Below are positions 35,384 to 47,560 of a stretch of DNA of 64,000 bases, in pieces. Origin of the DNA: Pseudisothecium myosuroides. Taxonomy: Eukaryota > Streptophyta > Bryopsida > Hypnales > Lembophyllaceae. Each line of letters starts with the position of its first letter. Position 1 is the stretch's first letter. The notes below the pieces were generated by a model. The model was given only the letters and a program-made list of their open reading frames with translations. It did not search any database and was not told where the DNA came from. Made by a program: the position numbers and the translations under genes. Location of the stretch: the NCBI GenBank assembly GCA_951799445.1, contig OX637295.1, forward strand, positions 16,926,001 through 16,990,000, written 5' to 3'.

Positions 35384-36880
35384 CCTTTGAAGGACCAACT
35401 TGCTAATTTTGACAACATAGCGATTTTAGGCAGGTACAATATGTGACTAGAGATTTGCATGTTTTTGGTCCAAACTTTAACCCCTAAAGGACCAAGGGGG
35501 TGTCTAGATTTCCAAAATTGTAAAGCTCTATTATAAAATGCAACTTAGAACAATATTTTAATGACGACTCTCAAATAATAGTTGTAAAATATGATTATAG
35601 ATCACATCCATATGGTTAGATCAACAATTACACAAACCAATATTTTATAATAAAATTTGATACCAAAAATTAGAAGTTCCTTCTAAAATCAATTGTAAAT
35701 TGAATATTTATTATTTTTACAAGAATTTTTTTTATAAGTTCAAAATGCTAATTATAGATTTATAGTGATTTTTGAAGATTTTTATTTTATTTTTTGATTC
35801 AAGTCGTTTTTGAAGGGTCATTTTTTGAACTGAAAAAGTTATTTTTTGAAGCTAGACCTCCCGATACCTTTTGAATTATACAATATTTGCAAAGCAAAAT
35901 CTTTATAATTTGAACCATACAAATATTAAAGAACTAATACAAGAATCTTCAAAAAAAATTGATGGATGAAAAAATGCATTTTGGTGAGTTTGAGATGTGT
36001 TTTCATTCATTCATTGTTCAAAATCTGCACTCATGGTCCTTAGGGGTTAATAAAAGGTATGGACAAGGAATATCTTTCATGTGCACTAAATTTCATGACA
36101 TTTGGAATTATGAGTCAAAAGTTATAGCCTAATATGTTATTTTTTTTGTAAATGGGCAATTCGGGCAAATCAGAAAAAATCATTTTTTTCAAAAATAAAA
36201 TTTTAGAATTGGTTTTCTAGAATTATATGTACGTAGAAAGCTTTGAATCATTCCATTTCGATCAATGAATCAAAAGTTATGAGGAGTTTTTATTTGCAGG
36301 CACTTATGGAATCTCTACCCTAAAATAAACTTTGAAGTCCTTTATCTTACTCAATTTTCAATATTATTTGAAAAAAATAAAATCATAGGATATAGATTGT
36401 CTATTACAACATTGCAACCACTGGAATTGTCCTTTTTTCAATTCCGTAACTAAATTCTTAACAATTTAGTATTTTGAATCATTCTCTACTTCTTTTTACT
36501 TACTATTTTGTTCCTATATGTTGTACAATTCCAAATGAAGTGAAAAATTTTAAGCATGTAGCCAACTTGCTGTGAAGAACGAATCCAAAGAAGCACCACC
36601 ATTTTCGATTTTTTTTCATTCCAATGTGACCTCGTGAAGTGTAGTTGCCCTGTTGTTCGCAGGGCCCGAAAAAAGATTTTTGTCATTTTAAACACTGATT
36701 TCTTCCACTCCGCAAGGTGAAAAATTCTGAAACTTTTTCCATAGCTCTCAAACATGCGTACTACAAGATCCTGTGGTTACATATGTCCAAAAATGTTTAT
36801 TTTCCAAAATTTGGTATTTATGCTCAACATGGCAGTTTGGAAGCGTTTTGGGGAAAAACAAAGTCAAGGAACTTAAGGGG
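35384..36880. mobile_element. TTAA-flanked element (subfamily 2) interrupted by a second one
   Basis: TTAA lies at 35,380-35,383 and 36,881-36,884, with ends CCTTTGAAGGACC and, from the right, CCCCTTAAGTTCC. Removing the inner insertion leaves about 927 bp, the length of its relatives. The interior lines up with 15,380-16,314. Confidence 0.88.
35481..36046. mobile_element. Nested TTAA element, 566 bp
   Basis: The ends are CCCCTAAAGGACCAAG and, from the right, CCCCTAAGGACCATGA. It is flanked by exact TTAA at 35,477-35,480 and 36,047-36,050. The uninterrupted version of the host sequence is seen at 15,463-15,482 ('aaattttaacaaaaggtg'), which has one TTAA. The interior differs from its host, so this is a distinct, later member. 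Confidence 0.92.
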
Positions 36881-36884
36881 TTAA

Positions 36885-38229
36885 GTTTAGACCTAATAAA
36901 ACTTCTTCACATTTCAAGAATGATGTATACATGTTTTTACTACGGTTAGTGAGGATGCAAAATTAGCATGGATCCCATATGGGGCCCATTGTATTGATCC
37001 TCAAAAGACAAGACCCATAACCAAGATACTTTGCCAAAAATGATCCCATTTTGGGACCAATAGGTACATTCTTCATTTCTATAGAAATCTTGAAAGTCAT
37101 CCATTGACCACTTTTGGGCCTCTTGTGTCTTTTCAAGGTTAAATTGCAAAAGCCCTTGACCCTTATTATAATTGCAGTTAGTCCAAAAAAATTAGATTCT
37201 TGAATAAATAGAGACATCTTTTGGTTCTACAATTTTCCTAACAATAATTTAGTAGATACTTTTATCAATAGTCTTCAATATTCTTATTGGACGAAATTGT
37301 CTACATTTCATTTTGAATCTTGTTGTGAGACAAATGAGGATTCAAGATTCTTTTGTATGTGTTTTTTGGACAACATATAAAAAAATTATGAATTTTTGAA
37401 GTGTTGAAAACAATTGTACCCAAAGTACATTCTTATTCAAAAAATTTACATTTTACATTATAGGCAAGAATCTAAATGGGACCAATGTTCAGGGAGAACC
37501 ACCACTTGGTTCATTGTTAGTTGGTGCCTTAGTTGGGAAAATAACCAGTTGGAGTATGAAAATGGAGGATCCAAAATCAAACAAAAAATTGATAGGACCA
37601 ACAATTACTTGACCAGTGTACATAAGTAAAAGGTGGATATGTAGCCGCCGCTTTCATGAAATTGGCAGATTTTATTTGCTTGGCCATTTTGAATCCAAGG
37701 CTAATACTCGGGGTGCTGGAGGGAGGTATGTTCTAGATCAAGGTGGCTAGCTCTTACTCTATCATCCGTGTTTATCCAATGAAATGCAATTTAGAGTTTA
37801 GGGTCAAACCTAAGATGTCTTTAAAAGTTAGAAGAGGATTGTAGCCTTGCAAATTTGATGTAGAAGAAAAGTAGCCAATGAAAATTTGATAAGGAGAGGA
37901 TGAATAACCAGTGCTCTTGGAAAAAAGCCCCGGCTCCATCTACAAAGAGGAAGCAAATTACTCGGGCAGCTCTAAAAAACTTCCCATACAAGGATTCTTT
38001 GTCTTTTGTCGGACAGAAAACGTCCACGGCATCATTTATGAGTTAAAATCTACCCCCCTCCTCACTGGATGGGACAAATTTGATTTTTTTTTTAATCTTT
38101 CAATTTTTTTTTACACAAATAAAGGACGGATTTTAAATTAAATTTTTTTTTTAAATAAATGAAACTAGAGAACGGATTTGAAATTTTAAACATGAAACCA
38201 ACAGTCCCCTAAGTGGTAGGCTTTTGTAA
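36885..38229. other. AT-rich DNA, no gene seen
   Basis: No sustained open frame. Long A/T runs lie at 38,085-38,155. Confidence 0.4.
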
Positions 38230-38513
38230 GAGCATCCCCACCAAGGGCATTCCCTATCCCTATCCAGATGAAATTCATTGGGAAAAGGAAGGAAACTTCC
38301 CACCAAGGTTCTCTATCCTTAAATATTTAGGGAACTCTATGCCCAATTCTCTAAAGGAGGGAAGATTTAGGGAATTCAAAGTCACCTTTCTCTATATATT
38401 TGGGGTAGAGCAACACTACTGTAGTGGGAAAGAGCATTCCTTATCCCTATATTTGCTCTTTCTTCATCCACATGGAGATAGGGACAGGGAAGAATATATT
38501 GGTGGGGATGCTC
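38230..38513. mobile_element. Tourist/Harbinger-like miniature element, 284 bp
   Basis: The ends GAGCATCCCCACCAAG and, from the right, GAGCATCCCCACCAAT are flanked by TAA on both sides (38,227-38,229; 38,514-38,516). GAGCATC-type termini with a 3 bp TAA/TTA duplication are typical of plant PIF/Harbinger miniature elements. Sub-terminal 'ccctatcccta' words recur in both halves. Confidence 0.88.
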
Positions 38514-40309
38514 TAACTACATGTACTGCTTGATTCCGTTGACGCGCATCCCTACACACTGCACAAGAGGGACAAGTGGCGGATCCTTGTTATACAACCA
38601 TTAAGAATGGCGGCTAGGGGGCCTCAAAGAAAAGAGGGAATTGTGGACGCCATTCTCTCCCATTGGACTTTCTTTTGGTTTCTTAACCCCTAAGTGCCTA
38701 ACCCCTAAGCCTTTCCAAGTTTGTTTTCTTATTGAAAAAAGAGCATAGGCTCATAGTTATCCTCAATGAAGAGAATTTTTTCCCCCCTTTAAAATCTAAC
38801 CATAGGAGGTAGGAGGTTCCTAAAGCACTGGGACTCTAAAATTGCCCACCTCTTCAAATGTACACTATTTATATGGGTTTTTTTTGTTGTACCAACAATG
38901 TACAAATCATGTTGACATTTGAAGAGGTGGGCAATTTTAGAGTCCTTGCCATTCCAATTTCAAAACTTCATTATTAAAAATGAAATGATATTGTCTAGAT
39001 GCCAATTCCACTAGTTTTTCAATAAAAATTTACTGAAAAATGTTTCAAAAAATTTAATCTCTCCAAAATTCGGTTTCAACTCCTGAATGGGTTCTTTATA
39101 GACCTCCTATTTTAGATGTTTAAAGAGCTTGCTTATTAGTGTGCATCCTAGTTTTGAGTGTGAAATTGCATAGGATTTGTAAGATTATAATTTAAAAAAA
39201 TGTATGTATCATATTTTTAGTATGATGCCCCTCTCCACAATACTTGAGAACTTTGCAAATAAGGGTTTTGTGGGATTGGAGGTGACATGAACAACTAGAA
39301 ATTTTGTTAGCACACTAAAATGAACTTCCAAAAACCTCAAGTTCAAATGAAGAGCTATCAATCTCATTACACAATCTACCTTGCAGTTGTCAAAATGTAA
39401 TTTTTTTAATAAACAAATTGCAAATAACTCAAATCCACACTAGCATGTTTAAATTTCTAATGGTGAAAATGATGAAAACATTTTATTTTTTCCACTACGA
39501 CCATTTTCAAAGCAAATTAGGATAAGTACAATTTTTAGATCTCAAATCAAGTGAAATTGGCAAGCCTTACATAAAGCCGGGATATCAAGTAAAATTGAAA
39601 AGCTTTACACTTCCACTAATGGTACATATACGCCTTTGAAGATCTTAGTCTCAAAAATCAAATATTTATTTTTTTCAATGAAAAATAAAAGCTTCCAATA
39701 GTTAACCTTCAATATTGCCTGTAATTTTTTTAAAATGATTAGCGGAATTTAATTGCCCACATCATTATCAATATTAAATTTTGGATGGATCATATATTAA
39801 TGGTTGGTTAGGTAATTATAGGTTATTTAAAGGGCTATAAAAAGCGCCTAAGGCGGGCATCCTCCAAACCACTAGTTTTTGTTGTTGTGCTTAGTTATTA
39901 TTATTATATTAGTCAAATTTCCATATTTTCTTGTTGGCAAGTGAAAACATGTTCCACGTACCAAAAAATGCAACATTTGGATACCATATGCAAAAATTAT
40001 GAGGGGGTTATTTTTTCTTAAGGAGGTTTTAAAATTGGTTCTTCCACATATATACATATTGATTTTGGAAATGTACCCAGAGTAATGATGACAATTTTGG
40101 GTTAGTGACATATTGGGAAGGGGTACTTTATGTACCACCCTATTTGACCTTTAGAACATGAATTATGGATTGATAATTCAACAATAAGCATCTTTCACAT
40201 GGATGTTATTTACAATTTGAACCTTATCATGATCAAATATGGCATGATGTAAGCTTAGACACAATATGTGACCACAATGAAGCTTCTCAACTATATATGT
40301 AGGAGGTGC
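38514..40309. other. Repeats and AT-rich DNA, no supportable gene
   Basis: A pair of phrases 'ctctaaaattgcccacctctt' (38,830) and its reverse complement (38,925) make a hairpin of about 110 bp. Text at 38,980-39,110 is a dispersed repeat copy. At 39,834 a CTATAAAAAG word followed by GC-rich text resembles a TATA box, but no gene follows. 39,870-40,110 is the direct partner of 28,950-29,200. Confidence 0.4.
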
Positions 40310-41064
40310 CAAAATTATTCTAATTGGAAGTGTCATAGGTCATTGGATGTAGTTCAACATGAAGATATTGTTGTTTTATCATTCATATGTACCTCAATTT
40401 TATGTCAAATACAAACAAAAAAACCCTATGTTGCAATTAGAATTGGGCTCCCAGGACATTTAGGAATTAACTCTAGAAGGTTGCTAAGGCCAAAAGTGTC
40501 CAATGGGAGACTTTCAAGATTATTCTAAGAATAAATAATCAGCACCTATTGGTCCAAAAATCAAATCACTTTTGACAAAGTACCATGGTGGTAGGGCTCT
40601 TTATTTAGAATTAGGTGGATTTATTTATATAAATTTAAAACTAGAATTGGAGGTTGTATTTTGCTTTAGAAAAATTTATCGTTTGTTACATTTGGAAATT
40701 ATAAACTTGACTCTCTTGTTTTTCACATATTTCTTTGGAAATTTTTGCCAACCAACAATTGGATTTTCCTCTTGCAACTATTGCACCCTAGCATGCAAAA
40801 ATTTAAGATTTCTTTTGTCTTTTCTACAAGGTTTGGCGTAATTTCTTGTGCATCAAAATCTATCCTAATTTTTAAATGAAGAGTAAACTTATTCCAGCGA
40901 AGGTGTTTTTGGGGGGCAAATTTTTCTTCAAGGCAATATTTTGTAGATAGGTGGAAAACACAAATATAATAAATTACATTAAAAATTGGAAGTATTACTA
41001 GAAATAGGTGTCCTAGTGCATATATATTGTCTACAAGTAGTGAGGCTAGGGTGGTGCATCACCT

Positions 41065-41370
41065 CACTAGAAGAAAACTGCGTTGTATTTGACAAAAACT
41101 GCATTGTACTCAACAAAAAGTGTGGGGTGGATTTTGTTGAATTCTCCCTTCATAACGTAGAATTTTGCATTCTAATACAAAATTCTGCGTTTTCCTTGTC
41201 AAATTTTGTGTTGAAATGGTGGAACGCAGAATTTTGTGTTATGAAGGGAGAACTCAACAAAATCCACCCCACACTTTTTGTTGAGTACGATGCAGTTTTT
41301 GTCAAATACAACGCAGATTTGACAAGCAAAACACAATTTTTGACAAGTTAAACGCAGTTTTCTTCTAGTG
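41065..41370. mobile_element. CACTA-like miniature element, 306 bp
   Basis: The ends CACTAGAAGAAAACTGCGTT and, from the right, CACTAGAAGAAAACTGCGTT are exact over 20 bases. An exact 3 bp duplication CCT flanks it (41,062-41,064; 41,371-41,373), as expected for CACTA elements. Most of each half is reverse complementary to the other ('ctcaacaaaaagtgtgggg' and partner), so it is itself a long hairpin. Open frames inside are by-products of this symmetry. Confidence 0.93.
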
Positions 41371-41373
41371 CCT

Positions 41374-42370
41374 TGATGAATAATGGGCATGATGGCATCT
41401 CTTATGCCAATTGAGATTTTTGAATGAACTAGTTGTATTGAGCAACATTGCGGTGTTCTTCATACGCCAAACATGCTCTGAAAACAATCGCATCACTTTT
41501 AAAATCTACGAATTCCCCCAAAGGTTGCTTGCTTGGCAACACTAAGGGAGAAAATAATTGCCCATTGGCTATTGTACACCCATTTGCAATACATTAGTCT
41601 TCCTCTACTTGTAGTTTGTTTCAATTGTGAGCTCCATTACTTGAAATTAGTTGGATACCATCAATGTATTTATGTAGATTGTGGGTAATGGGCATCCTAG
41701 ATTTCATTGTTTTTGTATGACATAATCAATTGGCTTAGGCAGCTTCAAAAGGTTGGCGCAATATGGGAGAAACAAATTGAACAATGTCTCCACAACCAAA
41801 CTTAATAGTTCAGTTGTCTCATTTCAAGAACAGCGGTTGCTCAAAAGAAAGTTGTCACCAAACTTATTCATTGCAAGCCCATGACCTTCTTGTGAATTTG
41901 CGAGCCCATTTGTCTCACCAGTTTGCATTTCAAGACCCAATTCTACCTTGCAATTTTGGATTTACTTTACTTTAGTATCAAACTCAATGTATTGTTTTAA
42001 TTTATGTGCAATTCTTATTCTAATCATTTGTCAATTATAGTTGCTTATCGTGTACACAATTTTAGGGTTTCAAGTGGAGTCAAACTTTCTACGCAAGCAT
42101 TGGAAGATGTCAAGAAAGCTAGGATATTAGTACACTAGATCTCCCATGATGGTGCTCCAAGCTTTTTCATGTCACCCTCTGTACTTTCGTCTTAAGAATC
42201 TAGATTACCAAGTGCAGCCACGCAAACAATTTAGATACTTCAACAATAACATCAGAGCATATTTGAATTCAATGACTATTGATGTTGCCAACACAATGGA
42301 AGTATCTGTCCAAAATCTTCAACACAAGTAATTTCCATATTTCTTTTTTTCAATTTTTTGTTAATGTTGT
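41374..42370. other. AT-rich right-arm-specific DNA, no gene seen
   Basis: No repeat pair was found in the window. Short open frames (41,784-41,975; 42,146-42,331) show no recognisable features. Confidence 0.4.
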
Positions 42371-42374
42371 TTAA

Positions 42375-43296
42375 CCCCTAAAAGCCCGTTGTCACTTCGG
42401 GGGACAAATGCGTCTTCGGGCATGTACCTTTTTGCTGAAATTTTCTCCTGATTTTTTTGAAACTTTTTGTGAACATGAAGAATTGAGAGAGGTACGTGGC
42501 AGAAAAAAAAATTTGAAATCGGACCTTTGAGCAAGAAGTTATGCCATTTCTTGGAATGCGTGGGGACGGGGGGCAGCAAAAAAAAATTGCAAAATTTTGA
42601 ATTTTTTTTTTAAATGTTTTTTTTCTCATAGATTATATTTTTGTCTATCTGGAAAGCTTTTATTCATTTCATTTGGATTTGTTATGAGGAAGTTATGGAC
42701 ATTCTTGTTTTTCGGGCAGTTAGAGCATCTTCTTGAAAAAAATAACTTGTAGGATTCATTTCGGAATGCAATTTTTGTAATTTTTCAAATTTTTTTTTTG
42801 TGAATGGTTTAGTTTACTTGCTAGAACAATCTCACCATTGGGATTAGTGCATTTTAATTCCATCTAAAATATATGAATATTTTAGATTTTCCTTCTATCT
42901 TGTACCTACTTCTACTTAACAATTTTTTTAAGAATGATAATTAAGTTTTTTTGAATTTTTTTTTTTTCCTAGACTCTCAACTCAATTCTCCACTATAAAG
43001 ATTTAAAGCTCAAAACGCTGTAGTGCAAAAATTTTAAGTTAAAAATGTTTAAAGTCAAAAAATCTGGTCCCGCAATGTGCTGAAAAACTTGATTTTTCCA
43101 CTTTAAACGCAGATATCTTGCAATCTGTGCGGTCAAAAATTTTGAAATTTTTTCCACACATTCTCATACCAATAAGGTGTAAGATCCTACGGTTAGATGT
43201 GAAAAAAAAACAATTTGAATTTTTTTGTACTTTTTGCTATAGAAATGGCAGTTTTGAGTGTTTTTTGGCAGAAAAAAGGCCTTGGGCCTTTAGGGG
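42375..43296. mobile_element. TTAA-flanked element, 922 bp (subfamily 1)
   Basis: TTAA lies at 42,371-42,374 and 43,297-43,300, with ends CCCCTAAAAGCCCGTTG and, from the right, CCCCTAAAGGCCCAAGG. It is collinear with 13,881-14,810 and 43,971-44,900 throughout and has no transposase frame. Confidence 0.92.
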
Positions 43297-43970
43297 TTAA
43301 TTGTTGTCGATTTCGTTTGTCCCTAGTTAGACTATTGTTGCCTTGATTCTATCATCAAAGTCTTGCAACATACTCAGAGGATTTTGATTTACAAATTGTG
43401 ATTGGATAAATGTCATTGGTTTTGTAGATGAGATCCTTTTATGTTAGTTATCAGTCTAACACATTTTCAACTTGCTCTACACTACTACATGAATGAATAC
43501 CAAGAGAGATGGACTTTGAAGTTTTCTTGATATAAACAAGGCCCCAATAGAGTTGGCAATTATAAAAAATTAAAAGTGTATCAAATGCTTTTGTATCTCT
43601 AGACACAATTATAATTCTACTGCTACATTGTTTTCTAAACACTTCAGTAAATGTTGAATGCATGATTTTGAAATTGGTTTCACAGGACTTTTTTGTGTAT
43701 GTTGTTTGGATTCCATTATTATGTTTGTATATATATTGAAAACAACAATTATGGCAATTTTGTCCAATTAACTTGCTTGTAAGAAGTTGCAACTTTCTTT
43801 AAGTTGAGAATTGTTCATCTAGAGGAGTAGAGGCTCTATATTTGATTGGTTTGCTTGTATCTAGGATCAAAATTTGGATACATCATTGCATAATGTGTAT
43901 AAAAAAAATTTGGATTGCATATTTGAGGATTTTATACTCCTCAATTACACAAGGAATGTGCAGTTCTTAA

Positions 43971-44900
43971 TCCCTAAAGGAATGTTGTCCCTTTGGGGGA
44001 CAAATGCGATTTTGGGCAGGTACCCACGGGCTAAATTTTTGTCGTGATTATTTGAATTTGTTTTTGAAGATAGAAAAACTGATAAGCTTTATGAGAATAT
44101 AATTTTCTTCACAATCGGTGCCCGAGAATAATAGTTAATATGACCAAATAAGTTCAAAACAGAGGACGAAGGGCAGCCCGGGTAGCAAAAAAAAATTTGC
44201 AAAAATTTGAAATATTTTTTGTATATATTTTTTCTCATAGATTATATTTTTTTCTATCTAGAAATCTTTTATTTATTTCATTTGGATTTGTTATTAGAAA
44301 GTTATGGACATTCTTGTTTTTTGGACAGTTAGAGCATCTTCTTTAAAAAATTAACTTGTACAATTCCGCATTTTTGAATGCAATTTTTCAAATTTTTCAA
44401 ATTTTTTTTTGCATGGTTTAGTTTCCTTGCTAGAAAAATCTCACCATTGGGATTAGTGCATTTTAATTCTATCTAAAATATATGAATATTTTAGATTTTT
44501 CTTCTATCTTGTACCTACTTCTACTTAACAATTTTTTTAAGAATGATAATTAAGTTTTTTTGAATTTTTTTTTCAAAGTCTCTCAATTCAATTTTCCACT
44601 ATAAAGATTTAAATCTCAAAACTTTGTAGTGCAAAAATTTTAAGTTAAAAATGTTCAAAGTCAAAAAATCTAGTCCCACAATTTGCTGAAAAACTTGTTC
44701 TTTCCACTTTAAACGCAAATATCTTGCAATCTGTGTGGTCAAAAATTCTGAAATTTTTTCCACACATTTTTATACTAGTCAGGCGTAAGATCCTATGGTT
44801 AGATGTGAAAAAAAAACAATTTAATTTTTTTTTACTCTTTGCTATAGAAATGGCAGTTTTGAGTGTTTTTTGGCAGAAAAAGGCCTCGGTTCTTTAGGGG
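43971..44900. mobile_element. TTAA-flanked element, 930 bp (subfamily 1)
   Basis: TTAA lies at 43,967-43,970 and 44,901-44,904. The left end is TCCCTAAAGG (first C mutated) and the right end, reversed, CCCCTAAAGAACC. The left arm carries the empty site at 26,333-26,336, with flanks 'gcatctgtcgct' and 'attgcag' joined by a single TTAA. Confidence 0.92.
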
Positions 44901-45172
44901 TTAAGCATCTATTGCTACTAAGTAGCCAAAAAAAACGCAAATAGTATTGTAGGCTGCAAGTTTTGACGCTTGGGAGCATTCACACTCATATTCTAAATAG
45001 TTAGCCTTGACAACTCTTTTAGGGTCCGCATGGAAAAAGATCTCCCACCCAGGCCCTTGTGACAAGTACAATTTAAGTAGGCACCACAAGTCAAGGTCTA
45101 TAATGGTCAAGGACCTTTTGCAACCATTCCAAAGCATAGATTCGACATATTTCTGACATTGTTTGGTAATAT

Positions 45173-45335
45173 GCATAACATTCAATAGCATTAGTGTCCA
45201 CTGCCTTCGCTCTACAGTGTTGGATGTGGAATATTCCACACTGACAATCCTTCATCAGTAACTACTAACGGGTGAAGGATGTAGAGCCAAGGTAGTGCAC
45301 AGTAGTGCTACTGAATGTTATGTGAGAAGTTGGTT
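45173..45335. repeat. Imperfect hairpin, about 60 bp arms
   Basis: 'ataacattcaatagca' to 'ttcgctctaca' (45,176-45,220) returns in reverse complement at about 45,280-45,330, with mismatches and a loop of about 40-50 bases. The size and imperfect pairing resemble a plant miRNA-type precursor, but a short miniature element is equally possible. Confidence 0.5.
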
Positions 45336-45454
45336 CTTTGCTTTAGAGCATTGTGAGCAACTAGGGAGGCTCAACATGATTGTTTAGAATTGGAGGGTGG
45401 ACACATTGTATTTAGACCTCAAAAACAAATCCAACGTGGGTCTTCAATGTCATA

Positions 45455-45898
45455 AGGTAGAACCACCCATTCTAAATCAAGGAGCCATGGCCAACTTCTA
45501 AAATGCACTACTTCAGACCATGGAGGGTGCCCAAACTAGCAATGTGTTTTTTTCTCCTTGGAATGTGTGTTTTTCTCCTTTCAAGGTTGGGACAATTAAG
45601 GTTATGACACATGTCTCAAAGTGCGCAAGAAGTAGTGAGCAAGATAGTAGGAAGTAGTGAGTGGGACAGTAGTTTGACTATGATCGGACTGATTGGAAAA
45701 CTCTAGACATTGGCAATGGGTTTGGAACACTTTTTGCCTCCCAAAATTCATAGTAATTTCAATTTTGACAATAAAATTCCAAAAAATTTACAATCCTAAT
45801 ATTTCTTATCTCTCTACATGAGAAAAAATTCCATTGCCTCACACTGCTCCTCATCTATTCTGAAATCGCTTATTTATCATGTATGGGTGGTCCTACCT
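45455..45898. mobile_element. AGGTAGG-ended element, 444 bp, flanked by about 41 bp direct repeats
   Basis: The ends AGGTAGAACCACCCAT and, from the right, AGGTAGGACCACCCAT are bordered by TA on each side. Outside lie similar direct repeats at 45,414-45,454 and 45,900-45,940 (both 'agacctcaaaaacaaatc' to 'cata'). The left arm holds only one copy of that flank (about 25,940-25,985) and no element there; its own relative is at 23,469. Confidence 0.75.
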
Positions 45899-45989
45899 TA
45901 GACCTCAAAAACAAATCGAGCACTTGCCCTCAATGACATAAATTGAGGGCCACTTTTTCTTGAGTACAGATGCAGATGCTCTCATTACC

Positions 45990-47560
45990 CAAGCGGGCCA
46001 GTTCCACTTTCAAAAACTAGCAACTGGCGCTCCGTAGAAAATGTGGAAAAACACACGCTGGGTCCGTGCATCACTGCTTTTGTTGTCTTGAAGATGCTCG
46101 ACACTCCGTATTGGGAGGAGAGGCAGTCAGGCAGATATTTCATCATCTGGCTCAGCCTGGTTCGGATAGATTCAGTGCTGGAGAAGTCTTATATTTTAAG
46201 AATATGGTAGCCAAGTCTTATTATTATTCATTACCAGCCATTTGTCTTCAACTTTCCTGCATTTTTGCCCCAACTGAAGGCAAGGACAAACTGATACTTC
46301 GCCTGAGTGTGTGGTTGCAATTGCAAGAAAGTGGACTGATGGTTGGGAGGCGAGAGTCCCAATAAGAAATACGTGGACCATAGAATACCAGCACTATACC
46401 TTGATTTACAAGTTATCAGATGAGATTCCTTCCGGCACCCACTGACAAGAATAGATACGGTAGCGGAGGGAGGTGTTTGAAAACTGTTCAGGATGATGTG
46501 GTTTAAGATAGTCTGCACGCAAAGCGATCTCTGAAGAGTTGATTGCATTTGGGGGGAAGCTAACTACTTGAAACAGTTTTATACAAGTTTTTGTAGGAAG
46601 GAAAATGGAATTGGCATCTAACCCAAGTTGTTTCATGTTTTTTGGACCTTTGTGGAATTAGTTACAGATTTTTGAAGTTGAAACGTAATGGTCAGTAGAA
46701 GCGACCACCTCTTGAAATGTATATGGTTGGTACATTGAAGAAAGCAAAATGCACCTTTGTATTAGTGTTATTTTTTGGAACAGGGGCGCTTTTAGAGCAC
46801 CCTACCTTAGTCTTGAAAGGATGAGACCTATCACCAAGGTATACTTTATCAAGTTAGAGTGGATTATGATTTTTGGACCAATAGGTGCATTTGGACAAAG
46901 TTCTGATATGGGTACCATTTAGGTGCATCTCCTATAGTATAACTATGTGTGCAATACATTTTATATGAGCTAGGAATTCCATCTTCAATGTTTACCATAA
47001 TTATATTGTTGCAACCATGCCATCTACAAGTCCATCTAATTTTGTAAAATTTCAATAGTTTTTTCTTATCCAAGAGAACATTCTTGTAAAATCACACTAT
47101 TTTAGAAGTGGTACCTATATCAGAACTTTATTGCCATTCCTCATTTCTACAATGATTTGGAAAGTCATCCATCAGCCGTATTTTGGTTGCAGCATCTTCA
47201 GAGGGTTTGTTTGTAACCTCTTTTTGAGGCCCCTACTTGGCCTACATTGAATACATGTCAATTTTGCTTGTTCTCAATTGCATTGAATTTGTATTCAATT
47301 TTTTTTGACACCAATGAAAATTTCATTTTAGTGCAAATAAAAATGATTAACAATCATCCATGTCCACTGAACAAATTTAGGCTTTGTGTTTTTGGAGAAT
47401 GGCAACAATTTGTAGGTGCACACAATCTTGGTGTATGTTTCTCTATATGGTAGTGGAATATGGATCTCACTTGGCTTGCAACTATAAGTCCGAATAAGGG
47501 GCCAAATACAGAAGGACTTATTGCACCAGCCTCAATGGTTGCTAAATATGCTTGGTCCTT
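45990..47560. other. Right-arm repeats matching 24,550-25,980, no gene
   Basis: Reverse complement of the left arm. Frames at 46,231-46,548 and 25,342-25,692 share an opening (MQS-LQR) only because both copies descend from one sequence; they diverge in frame, so are not called genes. Confidence 0.5.

Noticed and set aside
39834..39843. TATA box of a gene starting near 39.87 kb
   Set aside because: The downstream sequence is a dispersed repeat (also at 28,950) with no sustained frame; the word is probably chance or belongs to the repeat.
41199..41390. Small conserved protein encoded on both strands of 40,986-41,390
   Set aside because: Both frames lie on the self-complementary CACTA-like element and reflect its symmetry.
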